From positions 64,519 to 128,518 of the forward strand of contig QANZ01000210.1 in NCBI GenBank assembly GCA_003254925.1: 64,000 nt of DNA, written 5' to 3'. The notes below the pieces were generated by a model. That model had not been told where the DNA came from, made no database searches, and saw only the letters and a list, made by a program, of their open reading frames with translations. A program made the translations under genes and the position numbers. Each line of letters opens with the position of its first letter. Positions within the stretch are counted from its first letter, which is position 1. Origin of the DNA: Chamaecrista fasciculata. Taxonomy: Eukaryota > Streptophyta > Magnoliopsida > Fabales > Fabaceae. Positions 10,901 through 22,458 of this stretch are shown here, piece by piece.

Positions 10901-13900
10901 TCATTTTCCAACATAGGCATAAATGTAGGTTTATCCTTTATTTTTAACAAACAAAAGTATGTTTATTCAATTTTTACTGTCATTTCTTTTGAGTAAATTA
11001 CACTATTCTCCCCCCAGGTTTAGTTAAATTACACTTAATATTCCTTTTATTTAAAAAACTACACTCAATTTCTGACATTTGATATGATGTTGGAGAAGCC
11101 TCTAAAATATTTTCTAGCCAATGAAGTTAACTTCCTATATATGTGTGCCTTCCAACATAATGAAATTACTTAATTTTCTCTATTGTCATCTTAATAATAT
11201 TATGTTAGAGTTGAATATAAACTTAACGGTTTTCATTGCTAAGTTGCAATTAAATTTGGTCATATATTAAGCAAATAATTATTTTCACCAATAAAATATA
11301 AATTACCAGAGAAATAAGTAATTTAAAAAACATGAACGATATCAATTGTAATTTAGTCAAATCTCAAGAGAGATGAATTCAATGTAGTCTTTTATTTTCT
11401 TTAGTTTTGGTTTGTAACTTTTAACTACTTGCATAACTGCTAGGATCCAGGAAAAGGACATATACCACATTGGGTCCCAAAGCTGCCAGCCCTTGAATTG
11501 CACCATAATGTTGTGTCATTGCCTTCTTTGGATCCAAGAAAGCATTCAGCAATGTTTTTGTCAGGCGGGACTGGAGATTACTGTATATGTGTCCAAATCT
11601 GCACAACGCAAATATTAACAACACAATTTGCAGTGCAATCGAAAAGTTCTCAACATGCATAATTCAAAACAGGAAAAAATATTCTCAAAATTCAAAACAC
11701 CCACTTTGTCTAGCAGAAAAGATGAATATAGAAATTAAGTTGTATGGTAAAGGGTAAAGCTGAATAAAGTGAATCAGGTTTGCTAGATGTCAAGGGAAAA
11801 TGTCTATGGTCCTACCGGTCCTAGATATAGGACCCAATTTTGGGCAGAGTTATCTTTTGTTAATGTATTATGAACTATGAAGTTCTCATTGGCATGTTGA
11901 GGGGGATTTTAATGTTATTTGCTTCCCGTTAGAAAAGTTGGGGAGTTCTAGGATCACTTCTGGTATATAATTTTATCGAACATTGTGATTTGAGATATTT
12001 CTCTTGTACAAAAAAGCTCTTGTTCTCTTGTGATTTGGGATATTATTCCCTTTTTATTAAAGTAAAACCTTGGTGGAAAGAGTGTTCTGTCATAGGTTAG
12101 GGAGTAATTAAGTTTATGAAGAAGTCAAGAGTTTAGAATAAGAGGTCTGGTGATGCTGGAATTAAAAAGAAGATTCTTCAAGAATATGAGCTTATTGATA
12201 AGATTGAGATTGATGGTGATTTAGGGTAAGATCAATATGCTATGTAACTTATTTCTGTTATGCATTTTTCTGTTTAGGCCTGGCTATTTAGTTGGGTTTT
12301 TTCAGCTAGAGTTGGTTTGTTGCTAAGTTAGTTATTTCCAGAAGTTGTCATTATGTTAATTAGTTGTTGTACCTCAGGTATTTCATAATAATCCTTTTGG
12401 GAATGAAAGACAGAATTCTCTCTCTCTCTCTTGAGTTTCTGGTCTCTCAGTTCCTCTCTCCCTACATTCTATCTTTGCTACCCTCTCATTCAAGATCTTA
12501 TTTTCTGGTTCAAGAATACTAAGTTTATCTATGTGGTTAACACATGCTGTTGACAACTTGGCTCTTATACCAATTAATGAGACCCAACCGACCTCATTGA
12601 AGGGGGGAGGGGGCAATTAAGCCACTTAATTATTCCACCAAGAATTCCATACTACTTGAAGTGGGACTTAGGCATCCCATACTATCCAAGTCTCCATCAA
12701 CTTATCATTTTCTTTAGGAGTTTACCTTGTAGTTAAACCAAGTTTTTTACATATTATAAAAGGTGTAGAGGGCTAATCTCTGTTCTTCTTCAACCCCAAG
12801 TTCTGCAAACCATAAGTTTTCTGGAACCTCAGATTTTAACACCCTTGATTCGCTTTCTACAGTACATATAATATAACATAACAGAATGGGGACGTCTTAC
12901 CTTTTGCAAATTGAAGCAACAAGACTTGCAGTAAAGTCTCGAAGTTCCCAGTGGTTGTCTGCCAACCTACTGCCCAACCTTTTGGTGACAAGGCAAGTTA
13001 CAACAGATGGCATCAACTGATGTAGCTGACCCAGGCAAACAGGGGGAAAAGGATGACAAGAGAAAAGGAAAAATGTTCTTTCAGATTAAATCGTTTATAC
13101 AAAGTAAAACCAAAACCTTCAAATAAAATACTAAGCACCTATCCTGATCCATGCCACACAATATACCCATATGCCAAATATGCTTGTACAATTTTTTTTT
13201 TTTAAAAAAAAAAGGCCCATACAAGACATTTCTTTGCTTTGAGTATGTGCTGTCAACAATGAAACATACAATTTCACTTGTATATTCATCTACGTATAGG
13301 GCAAACACAAGACAGCAATAACAAATTTAAATTATGAATAGAAGCAGAACATAATAAAGAACAATATGAATACCAAACCATCAGGGGCAATTGAGGATGT
13401 TTACTACACTAAAAGAATTCAATTTTTAATTCATACATGTCATCAATCAAAAGGTTAAAATTATATTAAAACCTAAGTTTATAAAGTGTATCAAATAATA
13501 ACAGATGGTTACACAAAAAATACTTAAAACTCAGGCTCATTGTAGATGAGCTGGACAGATATGTGAATAATTAAATTCCAAACGTGGTTGTGGTCTTTGG
13601 TCCAATCATAAATTATCATTGTAATAGTAGCACTCGTGCACCTCTAGCATTTAACTTCACTACTTGCATAGAAAAATAATCACATGCCATGGGAATATAA
13701 CATTCCCACCCCCTTAGGAGGGAATGAAAATCTAGGATTTCATGTCCTAGGAATGCAGTATCCCTATGAACATTTGTTCTAACATTGTACCATTCAAGGG
13801 AATAAAAGATTCCAGATTTTATATTCCAGGAATAAAAATTTAATGTGTACCAAACACTCCCTTAATGTATAATTCAGTGAGCATCAGCAAGCAAGCAAAG

Positions 13901-16900
13901 AACTATACCTAAATCAACACAAGGTCAACTTACATATGGTTCAATATGGATATGAGGGTTTTGAAGGAGGCTGCTAACAACGCGCATCAAGGCAAATAGA
14001 AGAGCATAATCACTTAAGCCACGAGAAACCTGAATGGAGATGCACACATTTCAAATAAGCAACAAATAGGGAGTAGAAATTCCTACCTACCAGCAAACAT
14101 TTATTATAAGTCATATAGCATACCTCATCAGCTATAAAGCATGTAAAATAAGGAACTAATGGATGAAGTCCTGAATCAGTGGCCAAACTAAGTAATGCTT
14201 GTTTGAAGAGAACTGAATCAGACTTATTCAGAGTGAGCTCAGTGACTTTATCAAAGTAAAGCTGCAAAGAAACAATAGACCATGTAAATAATCTACAAGT
14301 GGAGAAATAAGAGTGATCATAATAGCTTGTGTAAATCTGACACCTGAAGCTCCCTAGATAATACATGCTTAACGGGTAGTTTGATGTCAACTGGAAGGTT
14401 ATCATCTTTTGGTTCATACTTTTTGGCATCAGATGGAGCTGAAATTACTGAAAATAATGCAAACAAAGGGTCATTAGAGCAAAACTTTTGGTAGAAATAT
14501 TCGTAAAAGGAACAAGGAAGCACAAGTTAATTTTAAGTTTGAAAAGAAACAAGGAATAATACTATAGGGGATGCTGATTTCTTAATTAGATGGGCACTCT
14601 GTGTGTCTATTTATAATCGTCAACTTATAATCGTCAACCAGAACAAGAAAAATATCAGGGTTGGGGTGGGAGAGTTCTGGGCTCTCAAAAACCAAGTCAT
14701 CTTGTGTTTTCCTTAGGTTAAATGTTCTGCTGAGTATATTTTCCTCCGTACTAGACTCCTATTACTAAGAGATAGGGTTATACTATGTTAATATGACAAA
14801 AACACTTGAAACCCTGTTCTTCCCTCAGACCTGCTCAAATACCATTAAGAGAAATAAAGAATATTGCAAAGGGAATTTTCTAACAGAATAACATAAGCCT
14901 GCTAATCATTTATATGCTCAGTTTACTCCAGCTGTCAAGAACTCAAACTATTCTAACAAAGTAAAACTAGAGGGTACAGAAAAAGAATTAACTATAAGAA
15001 TGTATTTCCTTAAGAGTCAAAGACTAAAGTGTTTATATTCGTCTGCATGAATGCATATATTTTTAGGAGGCATTTGATTTACTATTATCTTCATTTAAGC
15101 ATAAAATATGTCAGTTTTTGGTACATTGTATCCAAGATAGGAGAGGTAAAGATACCAAAATTTTAGCCTTGCCAATTTTTATAAAATGCCAAAATAATCC
15201 TTTCTTTCATAACTAGGAATCTTAAAAAACTTCGTATCTTAGATTCTCTTGTCTTGTCTAATAACCAGGTATTCAAATTAACCGGGAAAGTAAGATACCA
15301 GTGTACTAAAAAATCTACAGAATGTGTATGTATGTACAAACATGCATACATCATTATTTTTATTTGGATTTACATTGACTTCAAGTCTAAACACACAAGG
15401 CAATATGCACAATGAAACACTGAGAAAATCACATAATAAAACTTCTTAATTTAATCTCGCTTAAATAATCATAGATAACATTTTAATTTCAAAATTCATT
15501 TATAATTTCTAAAGTTCATTTAAATTTCATCCCTAATCACATTTTCGTTAATCCATGAACAAGATCTATATAGACCCATGGATCCATACATCTCGATCGA
15601 AAAAGAATCGGAACTGATCGATATATCTCTCGAAACAAACGAACAAAAGACGAAACATAAATCATGGATCAACTAAGCCCTCTCGGGGACTTGCTTAAGA
15701 ATAAGAAAGAAGAATCCTATGTAAATACCATGGAATAAGGTTTGGTCCTATTCATGGGGATTCGATAAATATTCCATTCCAAAAAGAGAAAATTCGAAAC
15801 AATTGGGATTTTTTTGGAGATTGGGTGCAGTTACTAATCCATGATCGGGCATGTACAGAATGAAAACTTCATTCTCGATTCTACGAGAATTTTCATAAAA
15901 GTCTTTCATTTGCTTCTCTTCCATGGAAGTTTGATTTTCCAATAATGTATCCTAATTTTTGGCCTAATTCTTCTTCTGATGATCGATTCAACCTCTTATC
16001 AAAAAGATGTCATAAAAGAATGAAGAGTAACTGAGAATCTAAGATTCTCTTGTCTTCGTATCTTAAAAAACTTCGTATCTTAGATTCTCTTGTCTTGTCT
16101 AATATTCAAGTATCCAATAATTCCTGATATGTTCAAGAGCTAATTTTGAGGCAATTATAATCTATAGTTTTGTAATATAAAAAACTTATATGTAGAGAGA
16201 CATAAATTTGGAGTAAGACCTTCCACAGGAGCATTTTCTGGAATAGCAGGTTGTACACCTTCAATGGCAAGCCAGTGGCAAGTAATTGCAGTATCAAGGG
16301 GTGCTTTTGGTAGTGGAGCTTCAATAACCTACAATTTACAGGAATCAGAAATTTATCATGGTGCTTCATTTTATTAAGTTTAAATGCAATTGGAAAATAA
16401 GGATAGTGGTTCCTTACATCTTTGAAGTCTACATCCTTGTCATCTATATAAAACAAATCTCTGTGTCCAACAGCTTTTTTGAACCGCAAAGGACCACCAG
16501 AGGCAAATCCATATAATGGCTAGTATAATTAAGGAAAAAAACAGAGAGAGATAAGATTGTAGAACCCCCAAAAAAATATTCTTCAAACTGCAGATACATC
16601 AGCAAAGTTTCTAATTGGTAGCACTCGCATGCATCAATTTATTTGGAAATAGCAAGTAGAATGCAAATCATAAAGTTCAGTCACAGCTTAGTACAGACCC
16701 TGATTATTATCATGTAGTCTCCCCAAGAAAAAAAAAACATATAAAATATATTTCCGTAACTTTGTGTATACTGATTATTGAGAAGAGGAACCTTGAAAAT
16801 TTTCCACATAAGTGGCTCTCAGATGTATCACCCTATTTGAAAAGGACAAGTAACCGCCAAGATGAATTTGGAGAACCCAATCATGCCTTTGGTCACATCC

Positions 16901-18855
16901 AAATACACACAATCAAGGAGCTCTCAGCCAATACACATTATAACTCTTATAACCATGTGTTTTCTAACAGTTTTCTCGCATGCCTGTCAGTCTGAAGGCA
17001 TAAGTAACCAATTTGAAAAAAATATATATACAAAGAACCATTTACAATAACAAAGAAAGCATTAAAATTATTTGACCTAAGAACAAGTTCTACATACAAC
17101 ACCTAAGTTTTATTGAACATCTGCAAGAATATGGCAAGGCTACCCAGTTATTTAATGCAAACTCGTTCATGTCAATCACCCACAGAGCAAATTTTAAATC
17201 CACAAAATTCATAACCAATAAACAATTAGTTTCTCTATTTCTTTCATTTCTTATATAAAACCATTCATATGACTATTGTTGATCTATGTATGCCATTTCC
17301 TCATTCAATAACATGTTTTGTTTCTTTACCAATTCTATAAGCACTTGAACATTTTGACAAGATCTTTCAAGTTTCATTATCTTTTCTCAATCACTTACTG
17401 TTGAGTATGGTTTTGCCTACTGAAAGTATATAATTTTAACTGATAAAACTGCCACCTGATGAACAACAGAAGCTCATGTACGTCACCTTGTCTGAGCAAA
17501 AAGTGCAACTTAATTTGATTTTCTTATTCTTGTATAATGTAAATATAAACTTCACCACAGAATGGGCCAGATCAAGCTAAAGGTTATATATAAAATTGAA
17601 ACATACATATAGCATTTGTTTGACATTTTTCTCTTTTTTTCTTTTTCTGATAAAACACTTGTTTGAAATTATTTATCAGAACATGTTAAAGGAGAAGTGC
17701 TTTATCCTTAAAAGAAAAGGGAAGCAGTGCATCTAGAATTAGCAAATTGAGCAAGATCATTTACTTACAATAAGAACATGCAGGAAGTCACATGCAAAAA
17801 TATAAAGTTCTGATCTGCTTATGAAATTTGGCTCAAAAACAGTAATTATTTCATAGTTCGACTACTTTATTGCACCAATGATAGAATTTGAAAAAGACAA
17901 TTTTCCGAAAACCCTATGAAATGTGGAAACAGGTGATTAATATTTCCTAAATATGGAAAAGAAAAAAATGAGAAAACTGCAGCAAAAGACAACCACTTAA
18001 ATAGTTAGTTACTTACTTCGACATTTCTCAAGTTGAGTGCACCATCGACATCATCTGCCGTTAATATAGTCCTCTTTGAGTGACACATGCATTTGATTGC
18101 TTCCTGTGGATTATATAATCCATCTTAGAGATAAGGGTCTTCTTGAACACACAACAATTTAATTGAATAAATAAACCATCTGCTCTTCTCTTTGGGGGAA
18201 ATATCTAGTCAACATTTATTGCCCCTTTCGATTTCCTTTTTTTTCTTTTTGTCTAAGTCAGGTATCCACCGCCGGGAACAATGACTAATCCCCTCCCCTC
18301 ACTTAAGGGTAAATGGCTGGCTAAAAAATGCATTTCATACCCAAAAGTGGGATTCGAACCCTCAAAGGACCAAGTGAGGAACCACTAGGCCACACTCATA
18401 TGATTGCCCCAATCAATTTCCATCCCAATGAAAAAATGAAACCATCATAGAGTTAACACTTGTTCTATCGAAGAGTGACAGAGTCTCAGACCCTCCCACT
18501 TGGTAACAAAAAACTGTCACAAGTGCAGCAGATAAAAACAGGAATGTGGCAGGAGGGGATTAAACAATGTTCCCAGTTTTCCAGCTCCACCGTGCAAACA
18601 TTGACAACAGAGAAGCAACGATCATCTCTTACCAAATACCATAATTCAGAACCAAACTTCAGGAAATAACAAGAGCTTTAAATAAACAACGAAGACTGTA
18701 GAGGGATTCGCAGAAAATCTAAAAATCACCTGCATAATCTCTCGCATACGGTATTCCACATCAGGAGCCACAGAAAGGGCAACATCAGGAGACAAGTTGG
18801 TGATCCCAATGCTTTGTGCAATCACCTCTATAGTCTCTTTGGGAACAATGCTCAT
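7943..18855 (-). CDS. TAF6: Transcription initiation factor TFIID subunit 6 (TAF6)
   Basis: Twelve coding exons on the minus strand: 18855-18730, 18103-18017, 16519-16418, 16328-16220, 14447-14344, 14261-14124, 14029-13934, 13025-12901, 11598-11466, 10068-9943, 9840-9729, 8298-7943. All splice sites are GT-AG, all phases agree, and the total is 537 residues, close to the plant TAF6 length of about 550. Residues 1-71 are the histone fold (start [18 protein letters not shown]), which pairs with TAF9. The middle holds the TAF6 HEAT-repeat domain (signatures [43 protein letters not shown] and [12 protein letters not shown]). The last exon encodes the C-terminal part ([13 protein letters not shown] ... 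[10 protein letters not shown]). The protein acts in the nucleus within TFIID and possibly SAGA-like complexes. Introns contain plastid DNA, a LINE piece, a SINE, an LTR fossil and MITEs. The leader probably has an intron, since sequence just upstream of the ATG looks like an acceptor. Gene identity is certain; small exons could have missed alternatives. Confidence 0.95.
10447..10701 (-). other. 84-residue open frame in a TAF6 intron, origin unknown
   Basis: An open frame beginning [19 protein letters not shown] lies on the same strand as TAF6, inside the intron between its ninth and tenth exons. The composition looks protein-like, and the segment [20 protein letters not shown] faintly resembles the end of a CS (p23/SGT1-type) fold. 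I cannot place it with confidence. It lacks a conserved start and could be a captured or decayed gene piece, or chance. Confidence 0.2.
10994..11400. mobile_element. Degraded inverted-repeat element in a TAF6 intron
   Basis: GAGTAAATTACACTATTCTC at the left and a diverged inverted copy near 11345-11400 (GTAATTTAGTCAAATCTCAA) suggest an old MITE. No target duplication was found and the arms are poor, so limits and family are uncertain. Confidence 0.3.
11800..12226 (+). mobile_element. LINE (L1-type) fragment, endonuclease to early RT region
   Basis: On the plus strand the translation shows pieces of a plant LINE in order: NVYGPT, then GDFNVI (endonuclease motif), then [11 protein letters not shown], then FMKKSRV and [15 protein letters not shown], which correspond to the linker before the reverse transcriptase. 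Stops and small shifts break the frame and neither element end is present. It lies in the TAF6 intron between exons 8 and 9, antisense to the gene. Confidence 0.65.
12230..12840 (-). mobile_element. LTR-retroelement fossil in a TAF6 intron
   Basis: Reading on the minus strand, a segment of about 260 bp at 12840-12579 starts TGTTAAAATC and ends GGGTCTCA, as an LTR would. Five bases on is a word close to the initiator-methionine tRNA binding site (TGGTATAAGAGCC), then a short gag-like stretch. The element is broken and short, possibly Copia-type or a miniature LTR element. It is probably old. The left limit is uncertain. Confidence 0.4.
13690..13862. mobile_element. Probable small MITE in a TAF6 intron
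   Basis: The segment has repeated GGGAATA / TATTCCC words in opposite directions and ends with TGTACCAAACACTCCCTTA, an end typical of plant MITEs; the mirror form GGAGTGTTTGGTACGCAA appears at 4302. Limits and family are uncertain. Confidence 0.35.
15220..15263 (+). repeat. 44 bp direct repeat, left copy, flanking the plastid insertion
   Basis: This 44 bp stretch (starting TCTTAAAAAACTTCGTATCT) is identical to 16061-16104. The two copies bracket the plastid-derived segment. Weak similarity continues for about 25 bases to the right of both copies. Confidence 0.85.
15548..16008 (+). pseudogene. ndhB: Nuclear copy of plastid DNA: 5' part of ndhB and its upstream region
   Basis: From 15841 the plus strand reads [17 protein letters not shown] and continues to [10 protein letters not shown], which is the start of the plastid NADH dehydrogenase-like subunit 2 (ndhB), about 56 codons, with one stop and several substitutions. 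The 290 bases before it match my recollection of the plastid sequence upstream of ndhB. The piece sits in the TAF6 intron between exons 4 and 5. Its frame is broken and the rest of ndhB is absent, so it is a non-functional plastid insertion (NUPT). The left limit is approximate. Confidence 0.8.
16061..16104 (+). repeat. 44 bp direct repeat, right copy, flanking the plastid insertion
   Basis: Identical to 15220-15263. Just left of it, 16041-16060 repeats part of the same unit (AGATTCTCTTGTCTTCGTAT), so this side carries a partial third copy. Confidence 0.85.
18225..18405 (-). mobile_element. tRNA-derived SINE in the first TAF6 intron
   Basis: On the minus strand an A-box-like word (TGGCCTAGTGGTT) is followed about 30 bases on by a B box (GGTTCGAATCCCA). 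A body of about 120 bases follows, ending in an A-rich tail (AAAAAGAAAAAAAAGG). This is the internal promoter layout of a plant SINE. No target duplication was recognised. Confidence 0.7.
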
Positions 18856-19408
18856 ATTCCTCTGCTGGTAAACGTTAAATTTAGAAACCCCAGGTCTCAA
18901 GCATAAATAACCTTTCAAAGAAAATTGTGAATGAGTGAAAAGAATAAAGTTGCAGCACCTAAAAGCAAAAGAAGAAAATCAAGGCTTGTCGTTTTTTTAG
19001 GGTTCCTAGACAACTAAGATTCCGTCATTATAAAGGAGACTCGAAGTAAATGAACAACAAAGTGTTTCCGTGGTCAATTTTCTCGGAAACCAAAGATGAA
19101 ATGAAATCATAGAAGAATTCGTAGGAAACAGTGGGAGTGACACACACAATTAAGATAGTATAAGGAGGAGAGGGCTAAAATTGTTAAATTGAAGCGTATA
19201 AAGTAGTGATGAAGCAGGCGAGAAAAGCTTGAAGAAAGTAGCAGAGAGTAACGACGCTTGTTCGCTATGGCGGAAGTCGAAGGCAATTTATATGGAGCGG
19301 GGCTTCAGTCAAGGAGGATCCGGATAAGCAGTTTTATATATATATAGTCCAAGGCGAGACGGGTCAACGGGTAGTCCTAAAGAGACGTAAGGGGGCTATT
19401 AATGTTTT

Positions 19409-20806
19409 GGGTAAATTGCAGTTTGGTATCTTGTGGTTAGGGGCGGTTCCACTTTGATACCTTGAAAAAAAATTTTTTGCAGTTTGATGCCCCGTAGTTT
19501 GCTCCGTTAGCGAATTGGTCCCCTGTGCTTTATTTCCGTTAGGATTTAACGGCAAATACCACATTAAAATTTCAAAAACCTCCCAAGAAGTCTTCTCTTA
19601 TACGTTTAAGTCTGTTTCCTTACTAAAAGGGATCAAAACATAAAATAACAAAACTAAAGAGTATATTATGTAATTTTACTGTTGAGTTGAAATTAATTAT
19701 AAAAGAGTCTTTAAAATTCTAATATTACAGAATTTTCTTCTTTAATTATACTTTAATTTCAAAAGTTTATGATCTTTATCAAAATAGTCCTTAGAACGTC
19801 AAAATACAAATGAACATTTATAATTTATCAAAAAATCCTGATATTCAACTACAGAAATTTTCATTCAAATACACTACAAACAAATCAAGACCCCAAATTT
19901 TTTCAAAATCAAGCCCTACAAATTACCTCACAAATTTCATTCAAATACACTCAAAACAAATCAAAACCTCCAAATTTCTTCAAACCCACGAATCAAAACC
20001 CTTAAAGCTTGCCTCCACCTTCGTGACTCATCTCCCACCTTCCCTCAACGCCAGTTCCAAGTCAAGATAAAGGTGAGAAAGTTTCTGTGAATTACCAGAA
20101 CCCAAACCATGGAAAGCTGATAATGCCATCTTCTCTCTTCGCTTCAATAAAGCTGCTCATCACTACTCATCTATCTGCCTGCTTATGATGCTTACTATTA
20201 TTGATCTGTTTTTAGTGTACTTTAATGAAATTTGTGGGTTTGAAGAAATTTGTGGGGTTTGATTTTGGAAAAATTTGGGGGTCTTGATTTGTTTGTAGTG
20301 TACTTGAATGAAAATTTCATTTTCTGATAGTTGAATATGGGGATTTCTTGATAAATCATAGATGTTCATTTGTTTTTTGAAGTTTTAAGGACTATTTTGA
20401 TAAAGATTATAAATTTTTGGGATTAAAGTGTAACTAAATCAGGACCTATTCAAAAGAAATCTTATGAAAAGGAGAAAATTCTGTAATATTAGAATTCTAA
20501 AGACCCTTTTATAATTAATTTCAACTCAACAGTAAAATTTCATAATATACTCTTTACTTCTGTTTTCTTTATGTTTTGATCCCTTTTAGTAAGGAAAAGG
20601 ACTTAAAATCATAAGAGAAGACTTTTTGGGGGGGGTTTTTGACATTTTAATGTGGTATTTGCCGTTAAATCCTAACGAAAATAAAGCACATGGGACCAAT
20701 TCGCTAACGGAGCAAACCACGGAGCACCGAACTGCAAAAATTTTTCATTCAGGGTACCAAAAGTGGAAACGCCCCTAACCACAGGGTACCAAACTACAAT
20801 TTACCC
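19409..20806. mobile_element. Long foldback MULE-type element, 1.4 kb, with 9 bp target duplication
   Basis: The ends GGGTAAATTGCAGTTTGG and its inverted partner are flanked by the direct 9 bp repeat TAATGTTTT (19400-19408 and 20807-20815). Arms of about 580-600 bp (19409-19990 and 20208-20806) are inverted copies, leaving a spacer of about 215 bp. Open frames in each arm (for example starting MNIYNLSKNPDIQLQ) are the same sequence read from opposite strands, not genes. It lies about 550 bp upstream of the TAF6 start codon. Confidence 0.85.
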
Positions 20807-20821
20807 TAATGTTTTTAAGTA

Positions 20822-21361
20822 GCTTTTAGCTTTTTTTTTTGTCCTAAATATATGCCTTAATATTCATTTTGATCTATTATGTTTCAAAATGTTTAAATTG
20901 GTCTTAAATGTTAACAAAATGATTCATTTTGGTCTTAATCATTGGTAAAATGTTTCATTTTGGTCCCAAACTATTGAATTTTGTCATATTTCTCTCGTCT
21001 CTCATTTCAAGTTCAGAGGATTTGTTAAGAAGAACTCGTAGCTTTAAATTCATCGCATTTGAATTTGAAACAAGAAAGATATGATCAACTTTGCTTCTTT
21101 GACCATGAAATGAGCGCTCTATTTTTAGGACTGATTTGACCTCGTTTTCTGATGGTCATAACTGGATAGAAAAAGCATTATTCGAGAACAATGCGTAGCT
21201 CTAAACTCGTCAAGTTTAAACTTGAAACAAGTCATATTCAATAGTTTGGGACCAAAATGAAACATTTTGCAAACATTTAGGACCAATTTGAACATTTTAA
21301 AACATAATGAACCAAAATGAATATTAGGCCATACATTTAGGACCAAAATAACCCTTTAACC
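20822..21361. mobile_element. MULE-type MITE, same family as 44320-44858
   Basis: The right end (GGACCAAAATAACCCTTTAACC) and the inner sequence match the well-bounded element at 44320-44858 over nearly the whole length. The left end is decayed into a T run. It abuts the preceding long foldback element. Confidence 0.65.
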
Positions 21362-21426
21362 CTTATTTTTTAATCCTATTTTTATTTGTTTTTAAACTTT
21401 TAACATATATTAATACAAATAATATT

Positions 21427-21863
21427 GGTCAACGTGCACTTTTGATCCCATAACTTTTACCCAGGTCTCAATTTGGTCCCATCACTTTTTTGTTGCACTT
21501 TTGGTCCCACATTTTTGCAAAAAGTTGCAGATTTGGTCTCATATCACTTTTGGTCCCATATCTTTTAGTCAGGTTGCAAAATTAGTCTCATATCTTTGGA
21601 AAAAGTTTCACCGCCAGTCCCACTTGATTCAAATATATGAGACCAATTTTGCACCTGACCCAAAGATATGGAATCGATTCTCCAACTTGACTATATAGGA
21701 TCAATTCTGTAACATGAACAAAAGATATGGGACAAAAAATGTAACATAGGACCAAATCTGCAACTTGAGCAAAAAATATGAGATTAAAAAATGCAACAAA
21801 AAAAGTTATGGGACCAAATTGAGACCTTAGTAAAAGTTATGGGACCAAAAGTACAGTTTGGCC
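21427..21863. mobile_element. MULE-type MITE with imperfect 9 bp duplication
   Basis: The ends are inverted (GGTCAACGTGCACTTTTG and AAGTACAGTTTGGCC). The flanks AATAATATT (21418-21426) and AACAATATT (21864-21872) differ at one base of nine. Inside are many units of the form GGTCCCATAACTTTT in opposite directions in the two halves. Confidence 0.7.
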
Positions 21864-22002
21864 AACAATATTTATATGTTAACGGGATCAATTTTATATT
21901 AAAAATGTGTTAAATTTATTACAATTGTATAATAATATTTATAATTTTTTTAATAAAAGATCGGTGTATCTTAATTCTTAAGTCAAAATTGAACAAAAAA
22001 TA

Positions 22003-22458
22003 GGCTAAAGTATGCTTTTGGTCCCATAACTTTGGTAAAGGTTTCAATTTGGTCCCATAAATATTTTTGTTGCAATTTTGGTCCCATAACTTTGGCAAAG
22101 GTCTCAATTTGGTCCCATAACTTTTTTGTTGCAATTTTGGTCCCATAACTTTTGAAAACGTCTCACCGTTTGTCTCAAGCTGATTTCCATCCATTATCTG
22201 CCTTTAAAGATGATCTGACATACTGAGTTGGATGATGACGTGACAAATATGGGTGAAGTTATGGGATTGATAGAAATCAGCTTGGGATCAACGGTGGGAC
22301 GTTTTCAGAAGTTATGGGACCAAAATTGCAACAAAAAAAGTTATGGGACCAAATTGAGACCTTTTCCAAAGTTATGGGACCGAAATTGCAACAAAAAAAG
22401 TTATAGGACCAAATTGAAACCTTTGCCAAAGTTATGGGACCAAAAGTGCCCTTTAGCC
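22003..22458. mobile_element. MULE-type MITE
   Basis: The left end GGCTAAAGTATGCTTTTGG and the right end AAAGTGCCCTTTAGCC are inverted copies. Each half holds three units containing TTTTGGTCCCATAACTTT, pointing inward from both sides. Flanks are A-rich and only roughly repeated. Confidence 0.65.

Noticed and set aside
15748-15942. 64-residue minus-strand frame
   Set aside because: It is the antisense of the plastid ndhB insertion.
18856-18918. Upstream extension of TAF6 exon 1
   Set aside because: The extension starts at a TTG, not an ATG, and the sequence just before the conserved MSIVPKET start looks like a splice acceptor, so it is probably leader.
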